Shown here: positions 1-8,602 of the stretch, piece after piece
Layout: every line of letters begins with the position of its first letter
Numbering within the stretch: the first letter of the stretch is position 1
From: Actinomycetes bacterium
GTDB taxonomy: Bacteria > Actinomycetota > Coriobacteriia > Coriobacteriales > Eggerthellaceae
Direction of reading: 5' to 3'
NCBI GenBank assembly: GCA_023394615.1
Contig: JAEXAI010000019.1
Location: 62,001 to 126,000 of the forward strand
DNA: 64,000 nt
Program-made: the position numbers and the translations under genes
Notes under the pieces: generated by a model
Seen by the model: the letters and a program-made list of their open reading frames with translations, nothing else
The model's database searches: none
What the model was told of the DNA's origin: nothing

Positions 1-201
1 GCCTACATTGGCAAGATGTTCGGGAAGGATGCAGAAGCGCTTGGCCCGACCACGCGGCTCCACGAGGATCTCGATGCGACATCGCAGCAGTATTTTGGAG
101 TGAGCGCGCTTCTAGAGAAGCTGACAGGCGAAAAGATTGGTTTCGCCCAGATAAACAACTGCACCACTCTTGCCGACGTGATTGAGTTGACCCAAGAATA
201 A
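1..201 (+). CDS. Acyl carrier protein-like protein, 3' part
   Basis: The window opens inside this gene, so the N-terminus is missing. The visible 66 residues resemble the helix II-IV part of an acyl carrier protein, which holds an acyl chain on a phosphopantetheine arm. The usual ED-L-G-A-DSL site reads EDLDATSQQ here, so the candidate attachment Ser is flanked by Thr and Gln rather than Asp and Leu. The C-terminus (TTLADVIEL) fits the last ACP helix. It precedes butyrate kinase, phosphate butyryltransferase and holo-ACP synthase genes, which suggests that it is their carrier. It could instead be a domain of a larger synthase beginning before the window. Confidence 0.6.
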   Translation, partial: AYIGKMFGKDAEALGPTTRLHEDLDATSQQYFGVSALLEKLTGEKIGFAQINNCTTLADVIELTQE

Positions 202-221
202 CAAGATCAATCCAACTATGG

Positions 222-257
222 CAGGGCGGTGTTGCGAAAGCGGCATCGCCCTGTTTT
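222..257 (+). terminator. Rho-independent terminator after the carrier-protein gene
   Basis: A 10-bp stem (222-231 with 244-253, one G-U pair) closes a 12-base loop and is followed by TTTT. It lies 20 bases after the stop codon, so the carrier-protein transcript probably ends here, at least in part, before the kinase gene. Confidence 0.6.
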
Positions 258-329
258 ATGAGATTTGCCAACTGCGGGTTTCAAAACGGATCCTTATTCT
301 TCCGCAGGGGCTAGATAGGATATTCCTTC

Positions 330-1427
330 ATGAAAAGAATTTTTGCAATCAACCTCGGATCTACCTCGACAAAAGTCGCTTACTACGAGAATGACACGTG
401 CATTGACAACGACACCATCCGCTACAGCGCTGAAGAGGTGGGTTTGTATGCAAGCGTGTTCGACCAAGTGGAAATGCGAAAGGATACTATCCTCTCCTAC
501 ATGGAAGAGAAGGGAATCAAGCCCCAATCGCTCGATGCGTTCGTGTCGAGGGGAGGGCAGACAGAACCCATTCCGGGTGGTGTCTATCGCATTAACCAGC
601 AGATGGTCAATCAAGTGGAGAGCGGGGATTACGGCGTTCACGTCTGCTCGGTCGGGTGCCGCATCGCTTTCGACCTTACCGAGCGGAATGATATAAGGGC
701 GATTCCCCTCACGGTCGATACACCCACCACCGACGAGTTTGAGGCAATCGCGCGATACAGCGGGCTGCCCGAGATTGAGCGACAGTCCTGTTTCCAAGCG
801 TTAAATCAAAAGGCGATGGCGAAATACTACGCCAAAAGAATAGGCAAAGACTATTCTGCGCTTAATCTTATCGTCGTGATGCTGGGCGGGGGAATCAGCG
901 TGGTCGCCCACAAGAAGGGCAAGATGGTCGACGGTCCCGATGCGCTCGAGGGTGAGGGTCCTTTCTCGAACAATCGCTGCGGGTCGGTCCCCATAGGACA
1001 GTTGGTCAAGCTGTGCTTTTCGGGCGAATACAATCTTGAGGGCATGATGCATCGCATCAACGGGGAGGCCGGTCTCAAAGCGTACCTGGGCACCACGGAC
1101 CTCCGGAAGATAATGAGCAATATCGACTCCGGCAACAATCGATCAAAAGAAGTAATCGATGCGATGTGCTACCAAACGGCAAAGGATATCGGAGCGTACG
1201 CAACCGTCCTGAAAGGCGATGTCGACGCGATACTCTTGATCGGCGGCATGGCGAATGTCGACTACATAACCAGCGCCATTGAGCAAAGCGTCGGCTTCAT
1301 CGCGCCGGTTGAGGTGTTGCCCGGCGAGCGCGAAATGGAGTCGCTGTGTTTGAGCGCCTATGATGCGCTTCGCGGAGCAGAGGAGATAAAGGAATTCCCG
1401 CCGATGAGAGGAGCAGCCCATGTTTAA
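330..1427 (+). CDS. buk: Butyrate kinase-like acyl kinase
   Basis: An ASKHA-fold acyl kinase of 365 residues, close to the usual butyrate kinase length. Such enzymes interconvert a short-chain acyl phosphate and ADP with the free acid and ATP in the cytosol. The N-terminal phosphate-binding loop is FAINLGSTSTKVAYYE (residues 4-19), the second is VVMLGGGISVV near residue 185, and the adenosine motif LIGGMAN is near residue 305. An AGGA ribosome site precedes the ATG. The stop overlaps the start of the next gene by 8 bases, so the two are translationally coupled. The branched or straight chain length of the substrate cannot be read from the sequence. Confidence 0.88.
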   Translation: MKRIFAINLGSTSTKVAYYENDTCIDNDTIRYSAEEVGLYASVFDQVEMRKDTILSYMEEKGIKPQSLDAFVSRGGQTEPIPGGVYRINQQMVNQVESGDYGVHVCSVGCRIAFDLTERNDIRAIPLTVDTPTTDEFEAIARYSGLPEIERQSCFQALNQKAMAKYYAKRIGKDYSALNLIVVMLGGGISVVAHKKGKMVDGPDALEGEGPFSNNRCGSVPIGQLVKLCFSGEYNLEGMMHRINGEAGLKAYLGTTDLRKIMSNIDSGNNRSKEVIDAMCYQTAKDIGAYATVLKGDVDAILLIGGMANVDYITSAIEQSVGFIAPVEVLPGEREMESLCLSAYDALRGAEEIKEFPPMRGAAHV

Positions 1428-2328
1428 GACTTTCGGTGAGGTCGAAAAGCACATTCTATCCGTCGGGGAAAAGAAGCGCATTGCCTTGTGTGGTGCCCAT
1501 GACGAACATGCACTCGGCGCTTTGGTGGAGGCGCGGCGTAAAGGAGTGGTTGAAGGAATACTTGTTGGCGATACGGCAAGAATTCGGGAGCTGCTTTCTT
1601 CCATGGGCGAAAATGTCAACGACTATGAATTGATTGATTCTGAGAGCGACAGCGAATCATCCACGATGACGGTATCTTTGCTGCATGAGGGGAAAGCCGA
1701 TATCGAAATGAAGGGAAATCTTCCCAGCGCCGATTTCCTCTTGCCGATAATGAATCCATTCGACGGGCTCGTGGGTTTCGACGGTATCTTGAGCGAGTGC
1801 ACGGTGTTTTATTACCCAGATCAAGACCGTATGATGTTTGCCACGGATTGCGCGCTTACCGTCGCGCCGACGCTTGAGGAAAAGGCCAAGCTTATCAGTA
1901 ATGCCGTTGAGCTATCGCGCGCTTTCGGCTTTGAGAGAGTGAAGGTGGCGGCAGTTTCGGCGCTTGAGAGCGTCAACCCGAAGATTCCCAGCACACAAGA
2001 TGCCGATCAACTCTCCAAGATGAACTGGGGCGAGGATGTTGAGGTTGCTGGTCCATTTGCCCTCGACAACGCTTTGGATGCCGAGACGGCGCGAAACAAA
2101 GGGATTGAAAATGATGTTGCGGGTAACGCTGACATATTGCTCATGCCCGATCTTTGCGTAGGTAATGTCTTCCATAAATGCGTGCACTATTTCGGGCACA
2201 TGCAGAGTGCCGGGGTTGTGTGCGGCACGTCCAAGCCTGTGGTGTTCACGAGCAGGAGCGACAGTATGGAATCGAAGTACAATTCGATTCTTTCTGCCAT
2301 CCTGCAGTCCAGTGCATCTCAAAACTGA
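1420..2328 (+). CDS. ptb: Phosphate butyryltransferase-like acyltransferase
   Basis: A 302-residue protein of the phosphate acetyl/butyryltransferase family, full length for the family. It exchanges CoA (or possibly another thioester carrier) for phosphate on an acyl group, giving the acyl phosphate used by the kinase encoded just upstream. Family features include the N-terminal AHDEHALGALVEARRKG segment, the MKGNLPSADFLL block, and the C-terminal GTSKPVVFTSRSDS block. Its start lies inside the kinase gene, which together with the following holo-ACP synthase gene suggests one operon. The nearby carrier protein raises the possibility that the acyl donor is acyl-ACP; that is inference. Confidence 0.85.
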   Translation: MFKTFGEVEKHILSVGEKKRIALCGAHDEHALGALVEARRKGVVEGILVGDTARIRELLSSMGENVNDYELIDSESDSESSTMTVSLLHEGKADIEMKGNLPSADFLLPIMNPFDGLVGFDGILSECTVFYYPDQDRMMFATDCALTVAPTLEEKAKLISNAVELSRAFGFERVKVAAVSALESVNPKIPSTQDADQLSKMNWGEDVEVAGPFALDNALDAETARNKGIENDVAGNADILLMPDLCVGNVFHKCVHYFGHMQSAGVVCGTSKPVVFTSRSDSMESKYNSILSAILQSSASQN

Positions 2329-2347
2329 TTTTGGGATTGGGCGAACA

Positions 2348-2728
2348 ATGATCAAAGGAGTCGGCATCGATTCAGTGAGCATCTCAAAAACCGATCGGCT
2401 GATTGATGCTCTCGGCCTGGATTATCTAAATCATGTCTACAGCGTTGGTGAGATAGAGGATTCACATGGTGCGATCAAACGAGCAGAGTTTTTTGCATCG
2501 AGGTTTGCGGTAAAGGAAGCTGCCTACAAAGCTCTGGCTCACATAACGCCTGAACATGACTTCGATATGCGCTGCATTGAGGTCGCAAACGCAAGCGACG
2601 GCAGCCCGAGTATTGTGGAAGGCGAGTCGCTGCTGCGTGTAATGGGCTCTGCGGAAGTGACTTGTCTTTTTGTTTCGATTTCAACAGAAAACGATTTGGC
2701 CACGGCTATTGTCATCGCTGAAGGCTGA
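2348..2728 (+). CDS. acpS: Holo-ACP synthase
   Basis: A 126-residue 4'-phosphopantetheinyl transferase of the AcpS type, which moves phosphopantetheine from CoA to the serine of a carrier protein using Mg2+. The N-terminal metal-binding motif reads IKGVGIDSVSISKTDRL and the second signature FASRFAVKEAAYKAL lies near residue 50. The family length is about 120-130 residues. I start at the ATG at 2348, 20 bases after the phosphate acyltransferase stop; an open frame runs further upstream inside that gene but lacks family similarity. Its place beside a carrier protein with an unusual TSQ site suggests a dedicated partner, or it may be the cell's general AcpS. Confidence 0.85.
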   Translation: MIKGVGIDSVSISKTDRLIDALGLDYLNHVYSVGEIEDSHGAIKRAEFFASRFAVKEAAYKALAHITPEHDFDMRCIEVANASDGSPSIVEGESLLRVMGSAEVTCLFVSISTENDLATAIVIAEG

Positions 2729-3147
2729 GTGTTTGCTAAAATAGCCGATTCTCTTTCGCGCGCTGGCGTTCGGCTTTCTTTGTTTCGTCGGGCCATAGAA
2801 CGATCGTTTTCTGATTAAGCAATGGACGGGGTGGTCACCTTCCAAGCATGGTCGCTGATGCTACCGTGCACCCCCGTCCCCTCGGCTTCGGCTCCGTAGA
2901 GCGATTCGACGACGCAGACTTCAGCGTAGCCTATGTCGACCGCCTCTTTCAGCGCGGAATCTAGATTCTGCCTGCCAGATGATGGGTTGCAGCCCGGAAG
3001 CTTATGCGCAGGTGGCAAAGATGCAACGGCGAGGCGCGGGGGGCGGCAAAGCCAATGAAGGCACCAGATTCGAGCGATGCCGGTGCCTTCGATGCTTTGG
3101 GAAGAGTTCTTTAGAGGCGTTTCCCATGCCTGACTGCGTTCTCCGCT
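2729..3147. other. Gene-poor gap with an unrecognised ORF fragment and hairpin
   Basis: A minus-strand open frame (2815-3018, 67 codons) ends in a plausible protein-like segment (ESLYGAEAEGTGVHGS) that I cannot assign; it may be the tail of a lost gene. A 9-bp perfect inverted repeat (3057-3065 with 3082-3090, 16-base loop) stands between it and the flavoprotein gene and may act as a terminator, though no clear T-run follows. No promoter was recognised. Confidence 0.3.
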
Positions 3148-3555
3148 TTAGAATTCAACCGTTTTGGTTACGTTCATCATCTGCTCGATGTATTCGGCCT
3201 TGGCGTCCTTCAAATAGAAAATGCCCATCTTATTGCCGGTTTCTTCGTTATAGATACTGGCCAAAAACGGCATCAGTTCTATCGCCTTGTCGAATAAGGC
3301 TGGATTGTCGTCTATCGCAACGGTCCCGCTGATGCGAATCCAGTCAGATCCTTTGCAGCCGACAATCTGCACATGCGGGTTGACTTCAATCTGCTTGTAG
3401 ACTTCTTTGAAGGTGCCTACGCCAAAGTATTCCTTGTCCCCTTCAATCATGTGAAACGAAACGGGTCGGCAGGCAGGCTTGTCGCCATCGACTGTGGTCA
3501 GATAGAACGTGCCGCATTCATCAAGGTAGTCGTGCATTTCTTGCATATCACTCAT
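3148..3555 (-). CDS. Pyridoxamine 5'-phosphate oxidase-family flavoprotein
   Basis: A 135-residue split-barrel FMN-binding protein. Small members of this family bind FMN or F420 and reduce or detoxify small molecules, including NimA-type nitroimidazole resistance proteins; the substrate here is unknown. Typical blocks are the N-terminal LDECGTFYLTTVDGDKPACR strand pair, FHMIEGDKEYFGVGTFKEVYKQIEVNP, and WIRISGTV. No signal peptide is present. It is divergent from the HxlR gene at 3670, with a palindrome between them, a common arrangement for a regulator and its target. Confidence 0.8.
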   Translation of the reverse strand: MSDMQEMHDYLDECGTFYLTTVDGDKPACRPVSFHMIEGDKEYFGVGTFKEVYKQIEVNPHVQIVGCKGSDWIRISGTVAIDDNPALFDKAIELMPFLASIYNEETGNKMGIFYLKDAKAEYIEQMMNVTKTVEF

Positions 3556-3631
3556 TATTTTCCCTTCGTAGGTTTGAACATAACGGTTCCATTATCTATA
3601 CTGTAATTGAAATTAGAAGTACGATATATTC

Positions 3632-3646
3632 AGATACTGAGTATCT
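3632..3646. promoter_or_regulatory. Candidate operator between the flavoprotein and HxlR genes
   Basis: A perfect 15-base palindrome, AGATAC-TGA-GTATCT, lies 24 bases before the HxlR start and in the divergent intergenic space. HxlR-type dimers bind short dyads with GTAC/GTAT-like halves, so this is the most likely autoregulatory site. No binding data support it. Confidence 0.4.
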
Positions 3647-3669
3647 TTTTGGATATCGGAAGGTGTTTT

Positions 3670-4077
3670 ATGAAGCAGACAACTGACGCCAGCGAAGAGG
3701 CCCTCACGATGAAAGCAATGGCACTGACCGCAAAGGAAAAGAAGGATCTGTTTGGCGTGTGTCCCTTTGTGACCGCGCAAAAGCTACTTGCGGGAAAGTG
3801 GTCGATTATCGTCATGCATCTCTTAAGCGAAGGCCCCGTTCGCTTCAACGAGTTGCTACGACAGCTTCCTCAGATGACGCATGCCACCTTGTCTAGGCAA
3901 TTGAAATCCCTTGAGGAAAATCAGCTTATCGTTCGTAAAGAATATCCGCAGATTCCTCCTAAGGTCGAGTATTCCTTGAGCCCCATCGGGGAAAGGTTTC
4001 GCCCGGTGCTTGATAGTATTCAAACGTGGGGTAACGAATTTATCGACGGTTGCAACTCTGGCAAGCTTAGCCTCTAA
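3670..4077 (+). CDS. HxlR-family transcriptional regulator
   Basis: A 135-residue winged-helix regulator of the HxlR family. The characteristic core CPFVTAQKLLAGKWSIIVMH, the recognition region RFNELLRQLPQMTHATLSRQ and the wing EYSLSPIGERF are all present. HxlR proteins often sense electrophiles or redox state through an N-terminal cysteine; one Cys sits in the CPFVTA segment. I choose the ATG at 3670 because GGAAGG lies 8 bases upstream; the open frame extends to 3607 but has no ribosome site there. It probably regulates itself and the divergent FMN protein. Confidence 0.85.
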   Translation: MKQTTDASEEALTMKAMALTAKEKKDLFGVCPFVTAQKLLAGKWSIIVMHLLSEGPVRFNELLRQLPQMTHATLSRQLKSLEENQLIVRKEYPQIPPKVEYSLSPIGERFRPVLDSIQTWGNEFIDGCNSGKLSL

Positions 4078-4098
4078 GGACTTGTGTAGCTCTTTAGA

Positions 4099-4329
4099 TT
4101 ATAGGAGGTCGCTATTCCAGTGGCCCCCTAGCTCTTTACCGGTTGTCGCATCGGTCTTGGAAAAAATCGACTTTGACGTCATCGTATCTCCCAACATCAA
4201 AAGCAAGACGGCAATCTGAATGATGCCCTTGTCCCTCAGCTCGGCCATGCCATGTTCTGCGCTGTCGGCCATCATCTTGATACTCGAGTTCACCACGCGA
4301 GAGACGCTGATATGCTTTCCCGCCATCAT
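4099..4329 (-). pseudogene. Scrap containing a SpaA/CnaB-type repeat motif
   Basis: A 76-codon minus-strand frame whose C-terminal part reads FSKTDATTGKELGG, nearly identical to the FSKTDATTGAELAG start of a collagen-binding-B repeat in the LPXTG protein at 21.3-21.8 kb. The preceding 50 residues (including MMADSAEHGMAELRDKG) are not recognised. Only the first strand of the repeat survives before an early stop, so I read this as a fragment of a surface-protein gene, possibly left by recombination. It has no obvious ribosome site. Confidence 0.4.
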
Positions 4330-4731
4330 GAGCTTGGGGAACGTTTCTCGAATACAGGCAGGGGGTTGGGGCTAATCGGCTGGGAAACGCTCTTCCTGCA
4401 CTATGCGTGGGAAGCTGGCTTTTTGACGTTAGGGTTTGGACTGAAATGAAGCAGTCATTTCAGAAGTGCGAAGGCGCACGATGCTCGACAAAGCTTGCTG
4501 AGTAGACACTGCACGTGCGACCTTTTAGGCTGATTCCAAAAGGCATCCCTTTTTTGGAGGCTTCTAAAACTGGAAACAGAATCCTTTCGAGGCCCTGAAG
4601 TGCTGGAAGTATGCGTACCGTTCTTTGTTCCATGTAAGATTACTCTGCGTATCGTTGGCAATATCGCGTGAAATTACTATGCGCACTGTTGTATACTTTG
4701 CACTGTATCACAAGATGCGGAAAGGATTTCG
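4330..4731. other. Intergenic stretch upstream of an ATPase gene
   Basis: No convincing gene. Near the right end, 4690-4715 is AT-rich with TATACT and TATCAC elements that could serve as a promoter for the ATPase gene at 4732, followed by the strong ribosome site GGAAAGGA. The rest shows nothing recognisable. Confidence 0.3.
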
Positions 4732-6114
4732 ATGCTGCTGAAGCGAAAAATTCAAGACGAACTCGCCGAATGGAAGAAAATGTCAGATGGTCGAAGCGCG
4801 CTGCTGGTAGAGGGGGCTAGGCGCGTGGGGAAATCAACGGCGGTGGAGGCTTTCGGCAAAGAAGCCTACCGTTCCTATATCCTTATCGATTTTGAGAAAG
4901 CATCTCGAGCCATTCGTGAAAACTTCGAGAACAATCTAAGCGATCTCGATACGTTTTTCCAGGTGATATCCCTTGAATACCAAACGCGGCTTTACAGGCG
5001 TGGGTCGCTTATCATTTTCGATGAGGTGCAGAAGTTTCCCAAAGCAAGAGAGGCCATCAAGTATCTTGTAGCCGATGGCAGATATGATTTCATAGAAACC
5101 GGTTCGTTAATATCCATTAAGGAGAACGTAGAAAACATCGTCATCCCGTCTGAAGAAGATAAAGTGTTCATGCATCCCCTTGATTTCGAGGAATTCGCAT
5201 GGGCGCTCAACGAAGATCTCCTGTTGGAGTATATCGATGATTGCTGGCAGCACCGCATCGCACTCGAATCGAGCATTCACCAGAGAGCCTCCCGGCTCTT
5301 TTATGAATACATGCTGGTAGGCGGCATGCCTCAGAGTGTTCTTGCTTATCGGGGAAATGACAAGAGCTTCTTCGAGGCAGACAAAGCAAAACGGCGAATC
5401 CTGTCTCTGTATCGCGATGACATCGGTAAAGCGGCAAGGCGATACCGTTCAAAAGTGTCTGCCGTGTTCGAGGGTATCCCTGGGTTTCTGTCTACACATG
5501 AGAAAAAGGTGGTGCTAAGCAAGATCGACGAAGGCAAGACCTTCGATCAATACGATGACCCCCTGTTCTGGCTAGGTGACTCTATGATATGCAATACGTG
5601 CTATAAATGCACTGATCCAAATGTGGGCCTCGCCTTGAACAGAGACGATTCTTCCGTTAAATGCTACATGGGCGATACCGGATTGCTGGTAAGTCTTGCT
5701 TTTTCCGAGAACGAAGCCACCTCGTCAGATTTATACAGGCGGATCATGTCGGGCAAACTGTCCCTTAACAAGGGAATGTTGTATGAAAACGTGATTGCGC
5801 AGATGCTTACCGCAAAAGGGAAGAAGCTCTATTTTTACACCCATTACTCGGTGGAAAAACATCGCAATGACATCGAAATGGACTTTCTTGTATCCAACGA
5901 AAGCGCAGTGAGCTACAGGGTTTCCCCCATAGAGGTCAAGTCATCAAAGAATTACACCACCACATCTTACAGCGCGTTCAAGACGAGATTCGGAAAGAGA
6001 ATAGGCGATTCGTATATCGTGCATCCAAAGACCTTCCAGATTGACGAAGGTGAATACAAGATTCCGGCATATATGTTTTTCTGTCTGTTCAGGGAAGAAA
6101 CGCATGCCAATTAG
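4732..6114 (+). CDS. AAA_14/DUF4143 ATP-binding protein
   Basis: A 460-residue P-loop ATPase of the AAA_14 plus DUF4143 family, common in gut bacteria and of unknown cellular role. Walker A is GARRVGKST (28-36), Walker B LIIFDEVQ (about 93-100), and a sensor-like FIETGSLISI follows near residue 120. The C-terminal region carries EMDFLV and PIEVKSSK, the acidic/EVK pattern of a PD-(D/E)XK-like fold. Complete and with a good ribosome site (GGAAAGGA). It is closely related to the gene at 11382-12752 on the other strand; the two flank an island of broken genes. No adjacent partner suggests a substrate. Confidence 0.8.
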   Translation: MLLKRKIQDELAEWKKMSDGRSALLVEGARRVGKSTAVEAFGKEAYRSYILIDFEKASRAIRENFENNLSDLDTFFQVISLEYQTRLYRRGSLIIFDEVQKFPKAREAIKYLVADGRYDFIETGSLISIKENVENIVIPSEEDKVFMHPLDFEEFAWALNEDLLLEYIDDCWQHRIALESSIHQRASRLFYEYMLVGGMPQSVLAYRGNDKSFFEADKAKRRILSLYRDDIGKAARRYRSKVSAVFEGIPGFLSTHEKKVVLSKIDEGKTFDQYDDPLFWLGDSMICNTCYKCTDPNVGLALNRDDSSVKCYMGDTGLLVSLAFSENEATSSDLYRRIMSGKLSLNKGMLYENVIAQMLTAKGKKLYFYTHYSVEKHRNDIEMDFLVSNESAVSYRVSPIEVKSSKNYTTTSYSAFKTRFGKRIGDSYIVHPKTFQIDEGEYKIPAYMFFCLFREETHAN

Positions 6115-6215
6115 AGGTGCCGGTATACGGTTGGCGTTGGATGATTTTGAAGAAGCTGAGCGGCAGCCAATCGAGAGAGAACGACGGAGGGGCTCGGTCA
6201 AAAAGGTACGCTGAT

Positions 6216-7538
6216 TCACTTCCCCAGAACCCTCAGCGGAATTGAGTAAATCCCGCCTTCGACCTCACGCGCATATTCGCCATTGCCCGTGATCACGGCC
6301 ATGAAAGCGGGTGGCTTCACCTGGGCCTTCGGGTTCTTCAGAAGCTTGGCGCGCAGCCTGCTCAAACTGGATACGCCGGCCGCCACCTTGTCTTCGCCTA
6401 CCTTGAATTCGAAGGCTGCCCAGCGCCCATCTGCCAGCAGTACGATCGCATCTGCTTCAAGGCCCGAATCATCGCGGTAATACCGGATGGCGTTGTTGTC
6501 CAAAAGGTCAAGAGACCTTGCGTATACGGACAAATCCCGTATGCATAGATTCTCGAACACCAGCCCGAAAGTCTGCCAGTCTTGCAGCAACGCCTCAGCT
6601 GACATTCCCAAGGTGGCCACGGCCAAGCTTGGGTCGGCTAGATAGCGTTTGGGCTTCGTGGAGAATCGCTTCCTTGAACGTGCGGGAGGCGCCCAGCCCG
6701 GCACTTCTTCGACTATGTACATGCCTCGCAAGGCGGCGATGTAGGCGGCCACTTTCGCCTCGTCGGCAAGCGCAGCAGGGTTTTCCTCTTCGCCATACAT
6801 GTCTGCGATTATGGTCTTGTAGGTGGTAGCTTGTCCAAGGTTGCGGGCTATTGAATTCAACAGCCTACGAGCGATATCTCCGTTAAGGCTCAGGCGTGGA
6901 ATGCTTTCTGAAAACGTGATGTTCAGATACTCACGGGCGATCACCTGGGCGTCTGCCGTATCAAGATCGATAGCTTCGGGCCATCCGCCTCTGCAGGCCG
7001 CATTCACCAAACCTAGGGTGTCCTTGCTGGTCGCGCACGGTTCGAACTTTCCGTCAAAAAGACCCTGCAGGCTTATCTTCTGGCTGGATTCGCCTGATTC
7101 TGCAAGGCTCATGGGGTACATGCGAATGCGCCCTATGCGCCCCGCTCCACTATGGGATGGCCGCGCGTTCTCATCTTCCGTGGAATCCTGGGCGCTTTTC
7201 AGCGGCGTAGATGATCCAGTCAGGATGAATGCACCTCTGGTGCCACGCGTGCGGTCGACTTCGTGGCGCACCGCGTCCCAGATGGGGGGCACTAGCTGCC
7301 ATTCGTCTACGACATGGGGCTTGTCACCCAAAAGCATTATGGAGGGATCGGACTTTGCGAGTTCCTTGGCCTGGTCAACGTAGCTTACTGACTGGGCGTG
7401 CATCAGAGCCGACCAGGTTTTCCCGCACCATTTGGTTCCCGAGATCTCCACTGCTCCGAATATGCGCAGATAGCGCTCAATCTGCTGGTCGACGATTCTA
7501 GGCATATAGCCATCGGGCTTTATTGATTCCTGCGCCAT
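6216..7538 (-). CDS. AAA_14/DUF4143 ATP-binding protein, divergent member
   Basis: A 440-residue ATPase of the same broad family as its neighbours but from a different subgroup. Walker A is GTKWCGKTW (34-42), Walker B HVVDEWQ (about 76-82), sensor region AFILTGSSTPL. The C-terminal part has SGLEADAIV and AFEFKVGEDK, matching the DUF4143 nuclease-like fold. The ATG at 7538 is preferred over an upstream frame start at 7649 because AAGGGGG lies 6 bases before it. Three TCCGAAT-type repeats upstream (7631-7689) may control it. Function unknown. Confidence 0.78.
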   Translation of the reverse strand: MAQESIKPDGYMPRIVDQQIERYLRIFGAVEISGTKWCGKTWSALMHAQSVSYVDQAKELAKSDPSIMLLGDKPHVVDEWQLVPPIWDAVRHEVDRTRGTRGAFILTGSSTPLKSAQDSTEDENARPSHSGAGRIGRIRMYPMSLAESGESSQKISLQGLFDGKFEPCATSKDTLGLVNAACRGGWPEAIDLDTADAQVIAREYLNITFSESIPRLSLNGDIARRLLNSIARNLGQATTYKTIIADMYGEEENPAALADEAKVAAYIAALRGMYIVEEVPGWAPPARSRKRFSTKPKRYLADPSLAVATLGMSAEALLQDWQTFGLVFENLCIRDLSVYARSLDLLDNNAIRYYRDDSGLEADAIVLLADGRWAAFEFKVGEDKVAAGVSSLSRLRAKLLKNPKAQVKPPAFMAVITGNGEYAREVEGGIYSIPLRVLGK

Positions 7539-7630
7539 TGCCGCCCCCTTAGAAGATATGAGTCGTGGCCACTTGCGGCTTTTCGGGCTGATTTCATTGC
7601 CATTATCGAAAAGCCGAATGTCTAGAACAT

Positions 7631-7689
7631 GATAATCCGAATAAATCACTTATGCATTTCCGAATTATACAATGGTGATAATCCGAATA
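7631..7689. repeat. Three TCCGAAT repeats upstream of an ATPase gene
   Basis: The 13-mer GATAATCCGAATA occurs twice (7631-7643 and 7677-7689), and a related TTCCGAATTA lies between them (7658-7667). They sit about 95-150 bases upstream of the ATPase start at 7538 in an AT-rich stretch, so they could be regulator sites. Confidence 0.4.
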
Positions 7690-7802
7690 CAAGGCAACGA
7701 GGCGACAAAGGTTAACGGGTATTATCGAGGTTCTGAAACATACGCAGTAGACGAGGATGCGTGTCTCGACAAGAACAATGTTGCAGGGGTCCAATGAGAA
7801 GC

Positions 7803-8097
7803 CTAATAAGGGATCCAATGAGGGTCAAAACGCCCGCGTCTTCTCAGTCTTGCCCCCACTAGGGCTGCAAGGCCCGCAACGCAGAGTGCCCCCGGATCGA
7901 TAAGAGTGAAGATGCGCGCCGTATCGCCGGTGTTGGGAGTGCTGGATGCCTGAGGCGATGTTGGCGTGGAGCTGACGGTGGGCGAGGGACCCTCTTTATC
8001 TGGGCATGTTGCCGTGATGATAATCTGTCCCTTGACCGCCGCGCCGAAGATGGTGAACTGGCCTGTCTTGGAGTTATGAGCGACCCAGGGGCGTTTT
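7803..8097 (-). pseudogene. C-terminal remnant of an LPXTG-like surface protein
   Basis: A frame of about 97 codons without a start codon, preceded directly by a TGA. It ends in a Pro/Ser/Thr-rich spacer (SPTVSSTPTSPQASSTP), then the sorting-signal variant TPNTGD, a hydrophobic span (PGALCVAGLAALVGA) and a basic tail (RLRRRGR). This is the anchor end of a sortase substrate whose body has been lost. The LPXTG pentapeptide itself is degenerate (TPNTG). Together with the scraps at 4.1 and 21.3 kb it suggests repeated loss of surface-protein genes here. Confidence 0.6.
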
Positions 8098-8289
8098 CAT
8101 ATCGATTCCTGCGGTTCTGGAATTGCGGTAAACGGTCTTAAGACCTGTGGTTTTTCAATTCTAGGAGTTCTGCTGGTTCTCCTCTTTCTGTAGCTCCGAC
8201 TTCGTTTTGTCGGTCATTTGTCGGTTCCAATGTTGGTTCCATTGTTGGTTGACGAAGCCTCAAGGAAAACATCGTTGGAGGAGCAGAGA

Positions 8290-8437
8290 ATGAAGTACAC
8301 CAGCCGAGGCGAAGCAGATATGCCGCTACATCGGAGACGAGCGGCTGGGAGAGCTCTCCATCCCCGCCATCACATTCACCGCCGAGCAACTTCGCGCGAT
8401 GCTCGCCGAGGCGCAGCGAAGGGAAGGGGGGAAATGA
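8290..8437 (+). pseudogene. Frameshifted small ORF remnant
   Basis: An ATG at 8290 starts MKYTSRGEA; shifting frame near 8315 gives a protein-like run (ICRYIGDERLGELSIPAITF then TAEQLRAMLAEAQRREGGK) ending at 8437. The composition in the second frame is far more natural than in the first, which points to a frameshift or small deletion in a small protein gene. I do not recognise the family. Confidence 0.3.
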
Positions 8438-8602
8438 GCGCATGATGGGCGACGACGCCGAAGGCCATACGCAGGTTCTCCATCTTGCATCCTAAGGGCA
8501 CTATTGGAGTAAATGCTCACATTAACCTGCCTTGTGTGTGTGAGTGATTGCTTTAATTTCCCATCTTTGAACGGATTGGTGATATGGACTCGTAGATGCT
8601 TC

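Noticed and set aside
8138..8290. Minus-strand frame with PTMEPTLEPTNDRQ, a possible regulator tail
   Set aside because: It is a short low-complexity stretch from TTGGTT repeats; too little remains to assign, and no start is visible.
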